A stretch of 64,000 nt of DNA from Lachnospiraceae bacterium oral taxon 096 (GCA_018141845.1 CP073340.1:831001-895000); one strand, 5' to 3'; positions 34,342 through 42,774 are shown, counted from the first letter of the stretch. The notes: generated from the sequence alone by a model not told the origin. A program made the numbers and translations.

Positions 34342-35309
34342 TTGTATTGATTACAGCCATTGGCTCATTTTCTTCCTCTGATGTTCTTCGTGCCTGCAAA
34401 GAAAGAGGGATTTACATTGTTGGAACAGATATTTATCCGAAAACTTGGCTTTCTGAAGGGGGAAATGTCGATGCCTTCTACCAAGTACCAAGATTTGATG
34501 CGGGCGATGCTTATCTTTTTGCACTGAAGGAAATCATAGAAAGAGAAAAAGTGGATGCCGTCCTTCCATTGACTGATGCAGAAATTGACATTTTAAATGA
34601 GCATCGAAGTGAGCTCGGAGCAAAACTGTTACTTTCAGATCAAGAGGTAATTAAGGTCGCAAGGGATAAGGAAAAGACAAAGGAAGTTGTCGATAGAGTC
34701 ATTGTGGGGGAAACACAATTTTTGACCATTCCCACCCATCCATTTTCTGGAGATGAAGAATTGCCTTTGATTGTCAAGCCAAAAAATGGAAGAAGCAGTC
34801 AGGGACTCTATCGAATCAAGACAGAGAAGGAGCGACAGTGGTTGGTCAAAAATATATTGGATAGAGAGAACATCATTGCCCAACCAATGATGGATGGTGA
34901 TGTGGTGACCGTCGATGTGGTTGTGGGAAAAGATGGCCGTGCAGCAGCTCTTCCGAGGAAAGAGTTGTTGCGCACATACAATGGAGCAGGTCTTTCGGTA
35001 AAAGTCTTTCGTGACAGGAACTTAGAAAAAATCAGTATTTCCATTGCAAAGGCACTAGGGGTGCTGGGCTGTGTCAACATGGAGTGGATTGTCGATAGAG
35101 AAAATACATACCACTTCTTGGAATGCAATCCAAGATTTTCAGGTGGCATTGCCTTTTCTAATAAGGCAGGATTTGATATGAGTGGGGCACATCTATCTGT
35201 ATTTTTAGACAATCAGGAGATTCCAGACAATCAGGTAAAACCTTGCTCTCTTGTAAAAAAGTATATTGAAGTGTGCACAGAGGGAGAAAATAATGAATGT
35301 GATGGTTAG
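34338..35309 (+). CDS. ATP-grasp ligase in polysaccharide cluster
   Basis: A 323-residue ATP-grasp protein of the carbamoyl-phosphate synthase large subunit-like type. ITAIGSFSSSDVLRAC begins the N-terminal fold, LIVKPKNGRSSQGLYRI is the ATP-binding glycine-rich loop with its lysine, and FLECNPRFSGGIAFSN holds the Mg-binding E-x-N pair. Enzymes of this fold join a carboxylate to an amine with ATP. Placed directly after a sugar aminotransferase (ATGA overlap), it probably acylates the new amino sugar with an amino acid or similar acid. The substrate is not known. Confidence 0.85.
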   Translation: MIVLITAIGSFSSSDVLRACKERGIYIVGTDIYPKTWLSEGGNVDAFYQVPRFDAGDAYLFALKEIIEREKVDAVLPLTDAEIDILNEHRSELGAKLLLSDQEVIKVARDKEKTKEVVDRVIVGETQFLTIPTHPFSGDEELPLIVKPKNGRSSQGLYRIKTEKERQWLVKNILDRENIIAQPMMDGDVVTVDVVVGKDGRAAALPRKELLRTYNGAGLSVKVFRDRNLEKISISIAKALGVLGCVNMEWIVDRENTYHFLECNPRFSGGIAFSNKAGFDMSGAHLSVFLDNQEIPDNQVKPCSLVKKYIEVCTEGENNECDG

Positions 35310-36273
35310 CATCTGTGTTGTGACCTATCAACATGCAAAATATATTCGGCAAGCACTCGATAGTTTTTTGGCACAAAAATGTGATTTTGACTTTGAAATT
35401 TTGATTCATGACGATGCCTCTACGGATGGTGCAGCGGATATTATTGCAGAGTATGAACGGCGTTATCCCGATAAAATTCGGGCAATTTTACAAAAAGAAA
35501 ATCAATATTCTCAGGGGATAACCAATATTTCGGGGGCATTTAATTTTCCAAGGGCAAGGGGAAAGTATATTGCCCTTTGTGATGGCGATGACTATTGGTG
35601 TGATGAAAATAAGTTGTCCATACAGGTCGCCTATATGGAAAAACATTTGGATTGTATGCTCTGTGTGCATTCGGCCAAGGTAGTCAATGACAATGGAGAC
35701 TTTATTGATAGAAATTTAATGCGTCCTTATCAGAAAAACACAGTGTTAAACCCCAAGCAGGTCCTTGACAAAAAGGGAGCCTTTGCCTTTGGTTCAATGC
35801 TCTTGAGAAAAGAAGTGGTTGAGGATTTACCTTGCTACTATGTGGATTGTCCAGTGGGCGATCGACCTCTTGAGCTGATGGCCATTGAAAGAGGGAATGT
35901 TTATTACATTGACCGCCCAATGAGTGCCTATCGCTTTAATGGTGCGGGCTCTTGGACGAGCAGTATGAAATCGGGCGACTATCAAAGAAAACAAGAGGTT
36001 TATGCACGCCAAATGAGTAAGATGTACAAAGAATTTGATCAAAAGACAAATTACAGATTTCATAGAGAGGCAGTTTTGGCAGCACATCGACTGTTCTTTT
36101 TGACCAGAGTCAACTTGCGCGACTTTACAAGCATCTATCAGCCAAAGTATCGAAGATTTTATCGAGAACTTCCGAGACGGGAGCGTTTTTTTATCGCTTT
36201 TGAATATCGACTTCCCACTTTGTATCGTTTGATGCAGAATTGGTCGCATAAGATGAGGAATGGTCATGGATAA
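35293..36273 (+). CDS. family 2 glycosyltransferase
   Basis: A 326-residue GT2 enzyme. SICVVTYQHAKYIRQALDS and ILIHDDASTDGA start the GT-A fold, ALCDGDDYWCDE holds the DGDD metal motif near residue 98, and FGSMLLRKEVVED lies in the acceptor half. A basic, aromatic C-terminal tail may bind the membrane. ATG 35293 is preferred to the longer frame because AGGGAGA lies just before it; it overlaps the end of the ATP-grasp gene by 17 bases. Confidence 0.9.
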   Translation: MNVMVSICVVTYQHAKYIRQALDSFLAQKCDFDFEILIHDDASTDGAADIIAEYERRYPDKIRAILQKENQYSQGITNISGAFNFPRARGKYIALCDGDDYWCDENKLSIQVAYMEKHLDCMLCVHSAKVVNDNGDFIDRNLMRPYQKNTVLNPKQVLDKKGAFAFGSMLLRKEVVEDLPCYYVDCPVGDRPLELMAIERGNVYYIDRPMSAYRFNGAGSWTSSMKSGDYQRKQEVYARQMSKMYKEFDQKTNYRFHREAVLAAHRLFFLTRVNLRDFTSIYQPKYRRFYRELPRRERFFIAFEYRLPTLYRLMQNWSHKMRNGHG

Positions 36274-37507
36274 TCAATTAGAAAGAAAAAATATGCTCTG
36301 GAATATGATTGGCAGTATGCTCTATGCCCTCACCAGTATGACACTGGGCATTGTGGTCACTCGCCTAGTGGGTGATGTTGAAGGCGGGATTTTTTTATTT
36401 GCCTTTTCTACTCTGGGGCAGCAGCTCTATATTATTTCCTACTTTGGAATGCGACCGATACAGGTCACCGATATGAAACCCGTGCACACCTTTGGGGATT
36501 ATCGACGGTTTCGCTATATCAGTGCCATAGTTGCTTTGCTGGCTGGATTTGGCTACACTCTTGTTTTTGCGAGAAATTTTCATTCAATGGTGATCTGGAT
36601 TGCCTTGATTTTGTACAAGGTCATTGATGGTATTGCCGATTGCTATGAGTCAGAGTTTCAAAGGCAGGGAAAATTATATATCACAGGGCAGAGCCTCTGT
36701 GCAAGAACTCTATTTTCCATTGCCATCTTTTTGATTGTATTGGCTGTGACCAAAAACTTGACCATTGCTTGTATAGCCTTTGTACCTGCCCTCTTGATTG
36801 GTCTTTGGATTTTTGCGATTCGCCCATTAAGAAAAATCAATGAAGTACAATGGCAGTGCATTCGAGGAAGTGTCAGGACACTCTTTCGCACCAGTGTGTG
36901 GCTGTTTGTCTCTGCATTTTTGGACTTCTATGTCTTTGCAGCGGCAAAATATGCAGTCAATGATTACCTTGGCGAGCAGGCAAACACCTATTTTTCTACG
37001 ATTTTTATTCCGACCTCCGTCATCAATATGATGGCAGGGTTTGTCATTCGCCCAGTGTTGACGAAGCTTTCCCTCTATTTTGCAGAAAAAAGAAGGAAAG
37101 AATTTCGACAATTAGTGCTAAAAATTGCAGGATTGATTTTGGGATTGACCGTATTTTCTATGGGAGCAGCGGCCGTTCTTGGCATTCCTGTTCTTTCAAT
37201 TCTTCTGGGAAGTGCAGGAAAAAATCTTGCTCCCTATACAGTGGCATTGGTGCTGGTAATTTTAGGTGGTGGATTCTATGCCATCTTAAATTTGATGTAC
37301 TATGTGCTGGTAATTTTTAAGGCGGAGCGAGCCATCTTTGGCATCTATGTCCTTGGTTGTGTGTTAGCCTATGTTGTCTGCAATACATTGGTTAAAAGTT
37401 ATGCCATCAATGGAGCTGCCATTTCCTATTGCCTAGTGATGGGGGCCATGATGCTGATGTTTATTGCGGTGGCTATATTTTTTGAAAGAAAGAGGAACAA
37501 GTCATGA
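36266..37507 (+). CDS. polysaccharide flippase-like membrane protein (second of two)
   Basis: A 413-residue protein with about twelve predicted helices, of the MOP exporter type (NMLWNMIGSMLYALTSM at the N-terminus, and VTRLVGDVEGGIFLFAF). It differs clearly from the flippase at 31794 in length and sequence. ATG 36266 is preferred (GAGG at 36255-36258); an ATG at 36260 is possible. Two flippases in one cluster suggest two different lipid-linked substrates or a merged cluster. Confidence 0.82.
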   Translation: MDNQLERKNMLWNMIGSMLYALTSMTLGIVVTRLVGDVEGGIFLFAFSTLGQQLYIISYFGMRPIQVTDMKPVHTFGDYRRFRYISAIVALLAGFGYTLVFARNFHSMVIWIALILYKVIDGIADCYESEFQRQGKLYITGQSLCARTLFSIAIFLIVLAVTKNLTIACIAFVPALLIGLWIFAIRPLRKINEVQWQCIRGSVRTLFRTSVWLFVSAFLDFYVFAAAKYAVNDYLGEQANTYFSTIFIPTSVINMMAGFVIRPVLTKLSLYFAEKRRKEFRQLVLKIAGLILGLTVFSMGAAAVLGIPVLSILLGSAGKNLAPYTVALVLVILGGGFYAILNLMYYVLVIFKAERAIFGIYVLGCVLAYVVCNTLVKSYAINGAAISYCLVMGAMMLMFIAVAIFFERKRNKS

Positions 37508-38433
37508 AATGTGTAGATGTAATTATTCCTACCTATAAGCCAGATCAAAAATTTTTTCAACTGTTACATCGTTTAGACAGACAGAGCTTGCCACCACAAA
37601 AGATAATTGTGATCAATACAGGGAAAGAATTTTTTGATGAGGAGGCAGTGGATGCCCTCCATTTGCAAACGCCAGTGGAGATACATCACATCGAGGTCGA
37701 TGAATTTGACCACGGTCAGACAAGAAATCAAGCGGTAAAATACAGCCATGCACCGTATTTTATTTGTATGACACAGGATGCCCTTCCAGCCAATCAAAAG
37801 TTAATTGAACACTTGCTTGCACCAATGGATGAAGAAGTAAAATTAGTGTACGCACGCCAAGTACCAAACCAAGATGCAGGGCATATTGAGCGCTACACTA
37901 GGCAATATAATTATCCAAAGAAAAGCCAGATAAAGTCAGAGAAGACAAAAGCGGTATATGGAATCAAAAATTATTTTGCCTCCAATGTCTGTGCCGCCTA
38001 TGAGAGAGAAAGTTTTGTGGAGATTGGCGGGTTTGTGCCAAAGACCATTCTCAATGAGGATATGCTCTATGCGGCCGCCTTGATGAAGAAAGGAAAAAAG
38101 GTCTGCTATTGTGCAGATGCCGTTGTATTTCATTCCCATGAATATTCGGGCTTGCGTCAATTTTCTAGAAATTTTGATATTGCGGTTTCACAAGTGCAAT
38201 ACAAAGATATTTTTGCTGGGCTAAAGAGCGAAAAAGAAGGTATTCGCCTTGTGCTAGAAACAGCAAAGCATCTATTTAAGATTGGTCAGGCAAAGGAAAT
38301 CCCTCGCCTAGTCTATATCAGTGGCTGTAAGTATCTTGGATTTTTTATGGGAAAGCACTATGAGAAGTTGCCGAAGTGGTTGGTAAAAAAATGCAGTTCA
38401 AATAAAAAATATTGGGAGAAAAAAGATGTCTGA
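37504..38433 (+). CDS. family 2 glycosyltransferase, rhamnosyltransferase-like
   Basis: A 309-residue GT2 enzyme starting VDVIIPTYKPD. The segment FDHGQTRNQAVKYSHAPYF (near 75-93) and MTQDALPAN, with TQDA in place of DxD, are characteristic of bacterial rhamnosyltransferases of the RgpB/WbbL group. Later, FASNVCAAYERESFVEIGGF and LNEDMLYAAALMKKG give the acceptor and catalytic base region. Rhamnose transfer is the best guess, in line with rfbB and rfbD. Confidence 0.88.
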   Translation: MKCVDVIIPTYKPDQKFFQLLHRLDRQSLPPQKIIVINTGKEFFDEEAVDALHLQTPVEIHHIEVDEFDHGQTRNQAVKYSHAPYFICMTQDALPANQKLIEHLLAPMDEEVKLVYARQVPNQDAGHIERYTRQYNYPKKSQIKSEKTKAVYGIKNYFASNVCAAYERESFVEIGGFVPKTILNEDMLYAAALMKKGKKVCYCADAVVFHSHEYSGLRQFSRNFDIAVSQVQYKDIFAGLKSEKEGIRLVLETAKHLFKIGQAKEIPRLVYISGCKYLGFFMGKHYEKLPKWLVKKCSSNKKYWEKKDV

Positions 38434-39115
38434 TATTTTGGTGATTATCCCTGCCTTTAATGAGGAAGCCAATATTGAGCAAGTTGTTGAAAATTTGATT
38501 ATCCATCACTCAGAGCTTGACTATGTGATTGTCAACGACGGCTCTACCGATGCCACAGCAAAGATTTGCAGGGATAAAAACTACAACATGATTGATTTGC
38601 CCATTAATTTGGGACTGGCAGGGGCATTTCAGACGGGGATGCGCTATGCCTATCGGAAAAATTATCGCTATGCTGTGCAATTTGATGGCGATGGTCAGCA
38701 CCGCCCAGAATATATTCTGCCAATGAAAGAAAAGATGGATGAGGGATATGACATTGTCATTGCTTCTCGCTTTGCCAAGGAGAAAAAGAGTCTTTCCCCT
38801 CGTATGTTTGGAAGTCGTGTCATTGCGATGGCCATTTTTTTGACCACAGGAAAACGAATCAAGGATCCGACATCAGGAATGCGAATGTACAATCGCAAGT
38901 TGATTGAAAAATTTGCATTAAAATTAAACTATGGGCCAGAGCCAGATACAGTCTCCTACTTAGTGAAGCAGGGAGCCCATGTGGCGGAGGTGCAATGTCA
39001 TATGCAGGAGCGAATGGGTGGCATCAGTTATCTCACGCCGTGGAATGCAGGAAAATATATGCTTCGTATGTTGACTTCTATTCTATTTATTCAAAATTTC
39101 AGAAGTAGAAAATAG
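38426..39115 (+). CDS. polyprenyl-phosphate glycosyltransferase, GacI-like
   Basis: A 229-residue GT2 protein of the DPM1 type: VIIPAFNEEANIEQVVENL, YVIVNDGSTDATA, and QFDGDGQHRPEYI with the DGD motif; RIKDPTSGMRMYN is the late conserved loop. It has no C-terminal membrane helices. Size and its partner (a DUF2304 protein directly downstream) resemble streptococcal GacI, which makes undecaprenyl-phosphate-linked GlcNAc as donor for side chains. It overlaps the previous gene by eight bases. Confidence 0.87.
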   Translation: MSDILVIIPAFNEEANIEQVVENLIIHHSELDYVIVNDGSTDATAKICRDKNYNMIDLPINLGLAGAFQTGMRYAYRKNYRYAVQFDGDGQHRPEYILPMKEKMDEGYDIVIASRFAKEKKSLSPRMFGSRVIAMAIFLTTGKRIKDPTSGMRMYNRKLIEKFALKLNYGPEPDTVSYLVKQGAHVAEVQCHMQERMGGISYLTPWNAGKYMLRMLTSILFIQNFRSRK

Positions 39116-39127
39116 GGGGAAGAAAAA

Positions 39128-39460
39128 ATGACATTGACTTTGCGAATTTTGTTGATTCTGTCATCAGTATTGGCCTCTTGTACTGTTGTTCGGCGAATAA
39201 GAAAATCGAAGATGCAGATTGATGATGCGGTATTTTGGGTTTTATTTTCTTTGGTCTTAATTGTTCTGGCTGTCTTTCCGCATATCATCTATTGGATTTC
39301 TATTCGCACAGGGATACAGTCACCCGCCAATCTATTGTATCTACTCATCATCTTTGTGCTGATTATGAAGATTTTTTCAATGAGCATCAAGTTGTCGGTA
39401 TTGGAGAGTAAGATTACAAAACTTGCACAGGATACAGCACTAGAAAAAATAGAGAAATAA
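39128..39460 (+). CDS. DUF2304 family membrane protein, GacJ-like
   Basis: A 110-residue protein with three hydrophobic segments (about 2-20, 35-58, 68-88) and a charged C-terminus. DUF2304 proteins sit beside DPM1-like glycosyltransferases; in streptococci GacJ binds and activates GacI and holds it at the membrane. It is 12 bases after its presumed partner and the last gene before a terminator, so I infer the same role. Confidence 0.82.
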   Translation: MTLTLRILLILSSVLASCTVVRRIRKSKMQIDDAVFWVLFSLVLIVLAVFPHIIYWISIRTGIQSPANLLYLLIIFVLIMKIFSMSIKLSVLESKITKLAQDTALEKIEK

Positions 39461-39478
39461 GTTATGGGAAGAATGAGG

Positions 39479-39517
39479 GATTGTGGAAAGGTTTTTGGTT
39501 TTCACAGTCTCTTTTTT
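39479..39517 (+). terminator. terminator ending the polysaccharide operon
   Basis: GATTGTGGAAA (39479-39489) pairs with TTTTCACAGTC (39499-39509, two wobble pairs), followed by TCTTTTTT. It separates the polysaccharide genes from the wall-binding array. Confidence 0.85.
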
Positions 39518-39579
39518 ATTTGTAAAGAAAATGAAAGAAATGTTAAAAAAAAAACAACAGAATCCAGAAAATTTAGTGT

Positions 39580-39585
39580 TATAAT
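39580..39585 (+). promoter_or_regulatory. extended -10 before wall-binding copy 1
   Basis: TATAAT at 39580-39585 preceded by TG one base earlier (TGTTATAAT) gives an extended -10. Upstream is an A-rich tract rather than a -35 box. The same leader, with small changes, precedes copies 3 and 4. Confidence 0.5.
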
Positions 39586-39625
39586 ACAAATTATAAGAAG
39601 AAAAGATAAATAAAGGAGGGGCATT

Positions 39626-40276
39626 ATGAAAAAGAAATTTGGTTATTTATTGGCAGTGGTCTTGCTGGGAGCAGTAAGCATCAGCACAGCGACCACTACT
39701 TACGCCTATGCAGGTGGCGGATGGAAGCGAAACAATGTTGGCTGGTGGTGGGAGGACAGTAATCGGTCCTATCCTCGAAGTCAGTGGAGACTGATCAATC
39801 ACAAATGGTATTATTTTCATTCCAGTGGGTATATGGCTCATGATCAATGGATTGGCGGAAAGTATTATGTTGGCGAAGACGGGGATATGTATGTCAACAG
39901 AGTGACCCCAGACGGATATATGGTAGATGGAAGTGGAAAGTGGATACCGAATTATTATGATAAGAATTTACATAAAGTTTTTTCGACAGTAGAGCTTGAT
40001 GCCAGTCGTGCACTGATGAAGGACAAAGGCGAATACTATGAATGTGTAGTCGATGTAGATGGTGCCGATGATGAATCAGATATGGGAAATGATTATAAAA
40101 GTATTGTTCGATTGTCAAAAAGTGCAAAAGTCGATTGGGATGCAATGAATGGTAAAGGACCGAAAACAATTTCCTTGAGCGAGTATATGAAGGGGCGTGA
40201 CTTTTTTCGCATAAGTAACCCTAAGTTAGATAAGAGAGGTTATATTATTCGATTTGGTGATTATTTTGCTAGTTAA
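39626..40276 (+). CDS. secreted wall-binding repeat protein, array copy 1
   Basis: A 216-residue protein: signal peptide (about 1-30, ending near TYAYA), then about 80 residues of aromatic glycine-rich repeats of the choline/cell-wall-binding type (NNVGWWWED, NHKWYYFHSSGYMA, GGKYYVGEDGDMY, TPDGYMVDGSGKW). After residue 110 comes a C-terminal domain of about 105 residues that I do not recognise, with YYECVVDVDG and SIVRLSKSAKV. It probably binds teichoic acid or glycan at the wall; no catalytic motif is visible. It has AAAGGAGGGG before ATG. Confidence 0.85.
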   Translation: MKKKFGYLLAVVLLGAVSISTATTTYAYAGGGWKRNNVGWWWEDSNRSYPRSQWRLINHKWYYFHSSGYMAHDQWIGGKYYVGEDGDMYVNRVTPDGYMVDGSGKWIPNYYDKNLHKVFSTVELDASRALMKDKGEYYECVVDVDGADDESDMGNDYKSIVRLSKSAKVDWDAMNGKGPKTISLSEYMKGRDFFRISNPKLDKRGYIIRFGDYFAS

Positions 40277-40307
40277 GTCTAACCTATTAAGAAGGGAAGG
40301 AAAAGAA

Positions 40308-40952
40308 ATGAAAAAGAGATTTGGTTATTTATTGGCAGTGGCTTTGCTGGGAGCAGTAAGCATCAGCACAGCGACCAGCACTTACGCCTATGCAGGTGGC
40401 GGATGGAAGCGAAATAATGTTGGCTGGTGGTGGGAGGACAGTAGTCGGTCCTATCCTCGAAGTCAGTGGAGACTGATCAATCACAAATGGTATTATTTTC
40501 ATTCCAGTGGGTATATGGCTCATGATCAATGGATTGGCGGAAAGTATTATGTCGGCGAAGATGGGGATATGTATGTCAACAGAGTCACTCCAGACGGATA
40601 TATGGTAGATGGCAGTGGAAAGTGGATATCGAATTATTATGACAAAAATTTACATAAGCGTTTTTCAACACCTGAGTTGCATGCAGAGTTGGTGAGGGAT
40701 AAAGGAAATTATTATGAATGTTTAGTCAATATAGATGGAATGTATAATGGCTATGATATAGATGATACCTATAGAAGTATTGTACGCCTGTCAAAAAAAG
40801 CAAAAGTGTATTGGGATGAGAAGAATGGAAAAGGTGAGAAACTGGTATCACTAAACGATTACATGAAAAGACATTCAAATGTGCGAATGATTGATCCAAA
40901 AGTAGATAAAAATGGTTATATCATTTCGTTTAGTGATGTCAATGCAAGTTAG
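40308..40952 (+). CDS. secreted wall-binding repeat protein, array copy 2
   Basis: A 214-residue paralogue of copy 1. Signal peptide and wall-binding part are almost identical to copy 1, whereas the C-terminal domain (from about residue 107: KRFSTPELHAELV) differs from copy 1 and is identical to copy 3. Start ATG 40308 follows GGGAAGG; the frame extends further up but into the copy 1 end. There is no promoter of its own in the 31-base gap, so it is read with copy 1. Confidence 0.85.
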   Translation: MKKRFGYLLAVALLGAVSISTATSTYAYAGGGWKRNNVGWWWEDSSRSYPRSQWRLINHKWYYFHSSGYMAHDQWIGGKYYVGEDGDMYVNRVTPDGYMVDGSGKWISNYYDKNLHKRFSTPELHAELVRDKGNYYECLVNIDGMYNGYDIDDTYRSIVRLSKKAKVYWDEKNGKGEKLVSLNDYMKRHSNVRMIDPKVDKNGYIISFSDVNAS

Positions 40953-41004
40953 GTTCATTGCTACTGTGAAACTGATGCAGAAAAGATTGGTTCTTTGTCA
41001 AATA

Positions 41005-41035
41005 TTGGGGGGTGATTTTTTCCCCCTATTTTTTG
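41005..41035 (+). terminator. terminator after array copy 2
   Basis: A G-run (41007-41012) pairs with CCCCC (41022-41026), and TATTTTTTG follows. The same signal recurs 831 bases later. Confidence 0.75.
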
Positions 41036-41092
41036 TAAAAAAAATGAAAGAAATGTTTAAAAAAAAACAATAAAATCCAGAAAATTTAGCGT

Positions 41093-41098
41093 TATAAT
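41093..41098 (+). promoter_or_regulatory. -10 element before array copy 3
   Basis: TATAAT in the conserved array leader, preceded by an A-rich tract and followed by the AAAGGAGGGG ribosome site. Here the base before is C, so the TG of copy 1 is lost (CGTTATAAT). Confidence 0.45.
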
Positions 41099-41138
41099 AT
41101 AAACGATAAGAAGAAAAAGCAAATAAAGGAGGGGCATC

Positions 41139-41783
41139 ATGAAAAAGAAATTTGGTTATTTATTGGCAGTGGCCTTGCTGGGAGCAGTAAGCATCAGTAC
41201 AGCGACCAGCACTTACGCCTATGCAGGTGGAGGATGGAAGCGAAACAATGTTGGCTGGTGGTGGGAAGATGGCAATCGGTCCTATCCTCGAAGTCAGTGG
41301 AGACTGATCAATCACAAATGGTATTATTTTCATTCCAGTGGGTATATGGCTCATGATCAGTGGATTGGCGGAAAGTATTATGTCGGCGAAGATGGGGATA
41401 TGTATGTCAACAGAGTCACTCCAGACGGATATATGGTAGATGGCAGTGGAAAGTGGATATCGAATTATTATGACAAAAATTTACATAAGCGTTTTTCAAC
41501 ACCTGAGTTGCATGCAGAGTTGGTGAGGGATAAAGGAAATTATTATGAATGTTTAGTCAATATAGATGGAATGTATAATGGCTATGATATAGATGATACC
41601 TATAGAAGTATTGTACGCCTGTCAAAAAAAGCAAAAGTGTATTGGGATGAGAAGAATGGAAAAGGTGAGAAACTGGTATCACTAAACGATTACATGAAAA
41701 GACATTCAAATGTGCGAATGATTGATCCAAAAGTAGATAAAAATGGTTATATCATTTCGTTTAGTGATGTCAATGCAAGTTAG
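41139..41783 (+). CDS. secreted wall-binding repeat protein, array copy 3
   Basis: A 214-residue protein with the same plan as copies 1 and 2. The C-terminal 105 residues are identical to copy 2; the N-terminal part differs from copy 2 at only a few residues (for example DGNRSYP against DSSRSYP). It has its own promoter and terminator. Wall-binding aromatic repeats suggest it stays on the cell surface; function unknown. Confidence 0.85.
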   Translation: MKKKFGYLLAVALLGAVSISTATSTYAYAGGGWKRNNVGWWWEDGNRSYPRSQWRLINHKWYYFHSSGYMAHDQWIGGKYYVGEDGDMYVNRVTPDGYMVDGSGKWISNYYDKNLHKRFSTPELHAELVRDKGNYYECLVNIDGMYNGYDIDDTYRSIVRLSKKAKVYWDEKNGKGEKLVSLNDYMKRHSNVRMIDPKVDKNGYIISFSDVNAS

Positions 41784-41835
41784 GTTCATTGCTACTGTGA
41801 AACTGATGCAGAAAAGATTGGTTCTTTGTCAAATA

Positions 41836-41866
41836 TTGGGGGGTGATTTTTTCCCCCTATTTTTTG
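41836..41866 (+). terminator. terminator after array copy 3
   Basis: Identical to the hairpin at 41005-41035, shifted by 831 bases: a G-run, CCCCC and TATTTTTTG. Confidence 0.75.
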
Positions 41867-41923
41867 TAAAAAAAATGAAAGAAATGTTTAAAAAAAAACA
41901 ATAAAATCCAGAAAATTTAGCGT

Positions 41924-41929
41924 TATAAT
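41924..41929 (+). promoter_or_regulatory. -10 element before array copy 4
   Basis: TATAAT in the third copy of the array leader, 831 bases after the one at 41093. One base downstream differs (AACTATAAG here). Confidence 0.45.
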
Positions 41930-41969
41930 ATAAACTATAAGAAGAAAAAGCAAATAAAGGAGGGGCATC

Positions 41970-42620
41970 ATGAAAAAGAAATTTGGTTATTTATTGGCAG
42001 TGGCCTTGCTGGGAGCAGTAAGCATCAGTACAGCGACCAGCACTTACGCCTATCCAGGTGGTGAATGGAAGCGAAACAATGTTGGTTGGTGGTGGGAAGA
42101 TGCCAATCAATCCTATCCTCGAAGTAAGTGGAGACTGATCGATCACAAATGGTATTATTTTCATTCCAGTGGGTATATGGCTCATGATCAATGGATTGGC
42201 GGAAAGTATTATGTCGGTGAAGATGGAGATATGTATGTCGACAGAGTCACTCCAGACGGATATATGGTAGATGGAAGTGGAAAGTGGATACCAAATTATT
42301 ATGACAAAAATTTACATAAAGTTTTTTCAACAGCAAATCTTGTTGCAGATCGTTCGTTGATGAAAGATAAGGGAAATTACTATGAATGTGTAGTTGATGT
42401 AGATGGTGCGGATGAGGAATCTGATATGGGAAACAATTATCGCACAATCGTTCGACTTTCAAAAAATGCAAAGGTGAGGTGGGATGGAAAAGATGAAAAA
42501 GGAATTAGAACCATTCCATTGAGCAAGTATATGAAAATTCGATTTAACTTACGCATGGGAAATCCAACATTGGATAAGAAAGGGTATATTATTGGCTTTG
42601 GTGATGCCTTTGCTAGTTAG
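41970..42620 (+). CDS. secreted wall-binding repeat protein, array copy 4
   Basis: A 216-residue copy whose C-terminal domain resembles copy 1 (YYECVVDVDGADEESDMG), not copies 2 and 3, so the array holds two domain types. The wall-binding part shows more changes than the others (PGGEWKRNN, DANQSYP). Signal peptide identical to copy 3. It is followed by a strong terminator, ending the array. Confidence 0.85.
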   Translation: MKKKFGYLLAVALLGAVSISTATSTYAYPGGEWKRNNVGWWWEDANQSYPRSKWRLIDHKWYYFHSSGYMAHDQWIGGKYYVGEDGDMYVDRVTPDGYMVDGSGKWIPNYYDKNLHKVFSTANLVADRSLMKDKGNYYECVVDVDGADEESDMGNNYRTIVRLSKNAKVRWDGKDEKGIRTIPLSKYMKIRFNLRMGNPTLDKKGYIIGFGDAFAS

Positions 42621-42693
42621 TATTGCTGTGAAATTGATCTAAGTAGAAAATCATAAGGTCTTTGTAGAACAAACAGATAACAGGGAAAAGAAG

Positions 42694-42733
42694 GAGAGTT
42701 TTCAAGCGTTTGGCTTTGAGGCTCTCTTTTTTG
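42694..42733 (+). terminator. terminator after the wall-binding array
   Basis: GAGAGTTTTCAAGC (42694-42707) pairs with GCTTTGAGGCTCTC (42713-42726), 13 of 14 positions with wobble pairs, followed by TTTTTT. Confidence 0.85.
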
Positions 42734-42774
42734 TATTGCAAAATGTATTTTAATTAAAACATATATAAAAAGAA

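Larger units (their letters stand above)
40308..41969 (+). repeat. 831-bp tandem duplication (copies 2 and 3 of the array)
   Basis: The distance between starts of copies 2, 3 and 4 is exactly 831 bases (40308, 41139, 41970). From about 40540 to 41138 the sequence is essentially the same as 41371 to 41969, including the intergenic terminator and promoter; the only intergenic difference I see is ACGATAAG versus ACTATAAG. This is a recent unequal duplication or conversion. Confidence 0.9.

Noticed and set aside
39626..42620. Regular repeats that could suggest a CRISPR or a large satellite.
   Set aside because: The unit is 831 bases long and coding; no short repeat-spacer pattern exists in the window.
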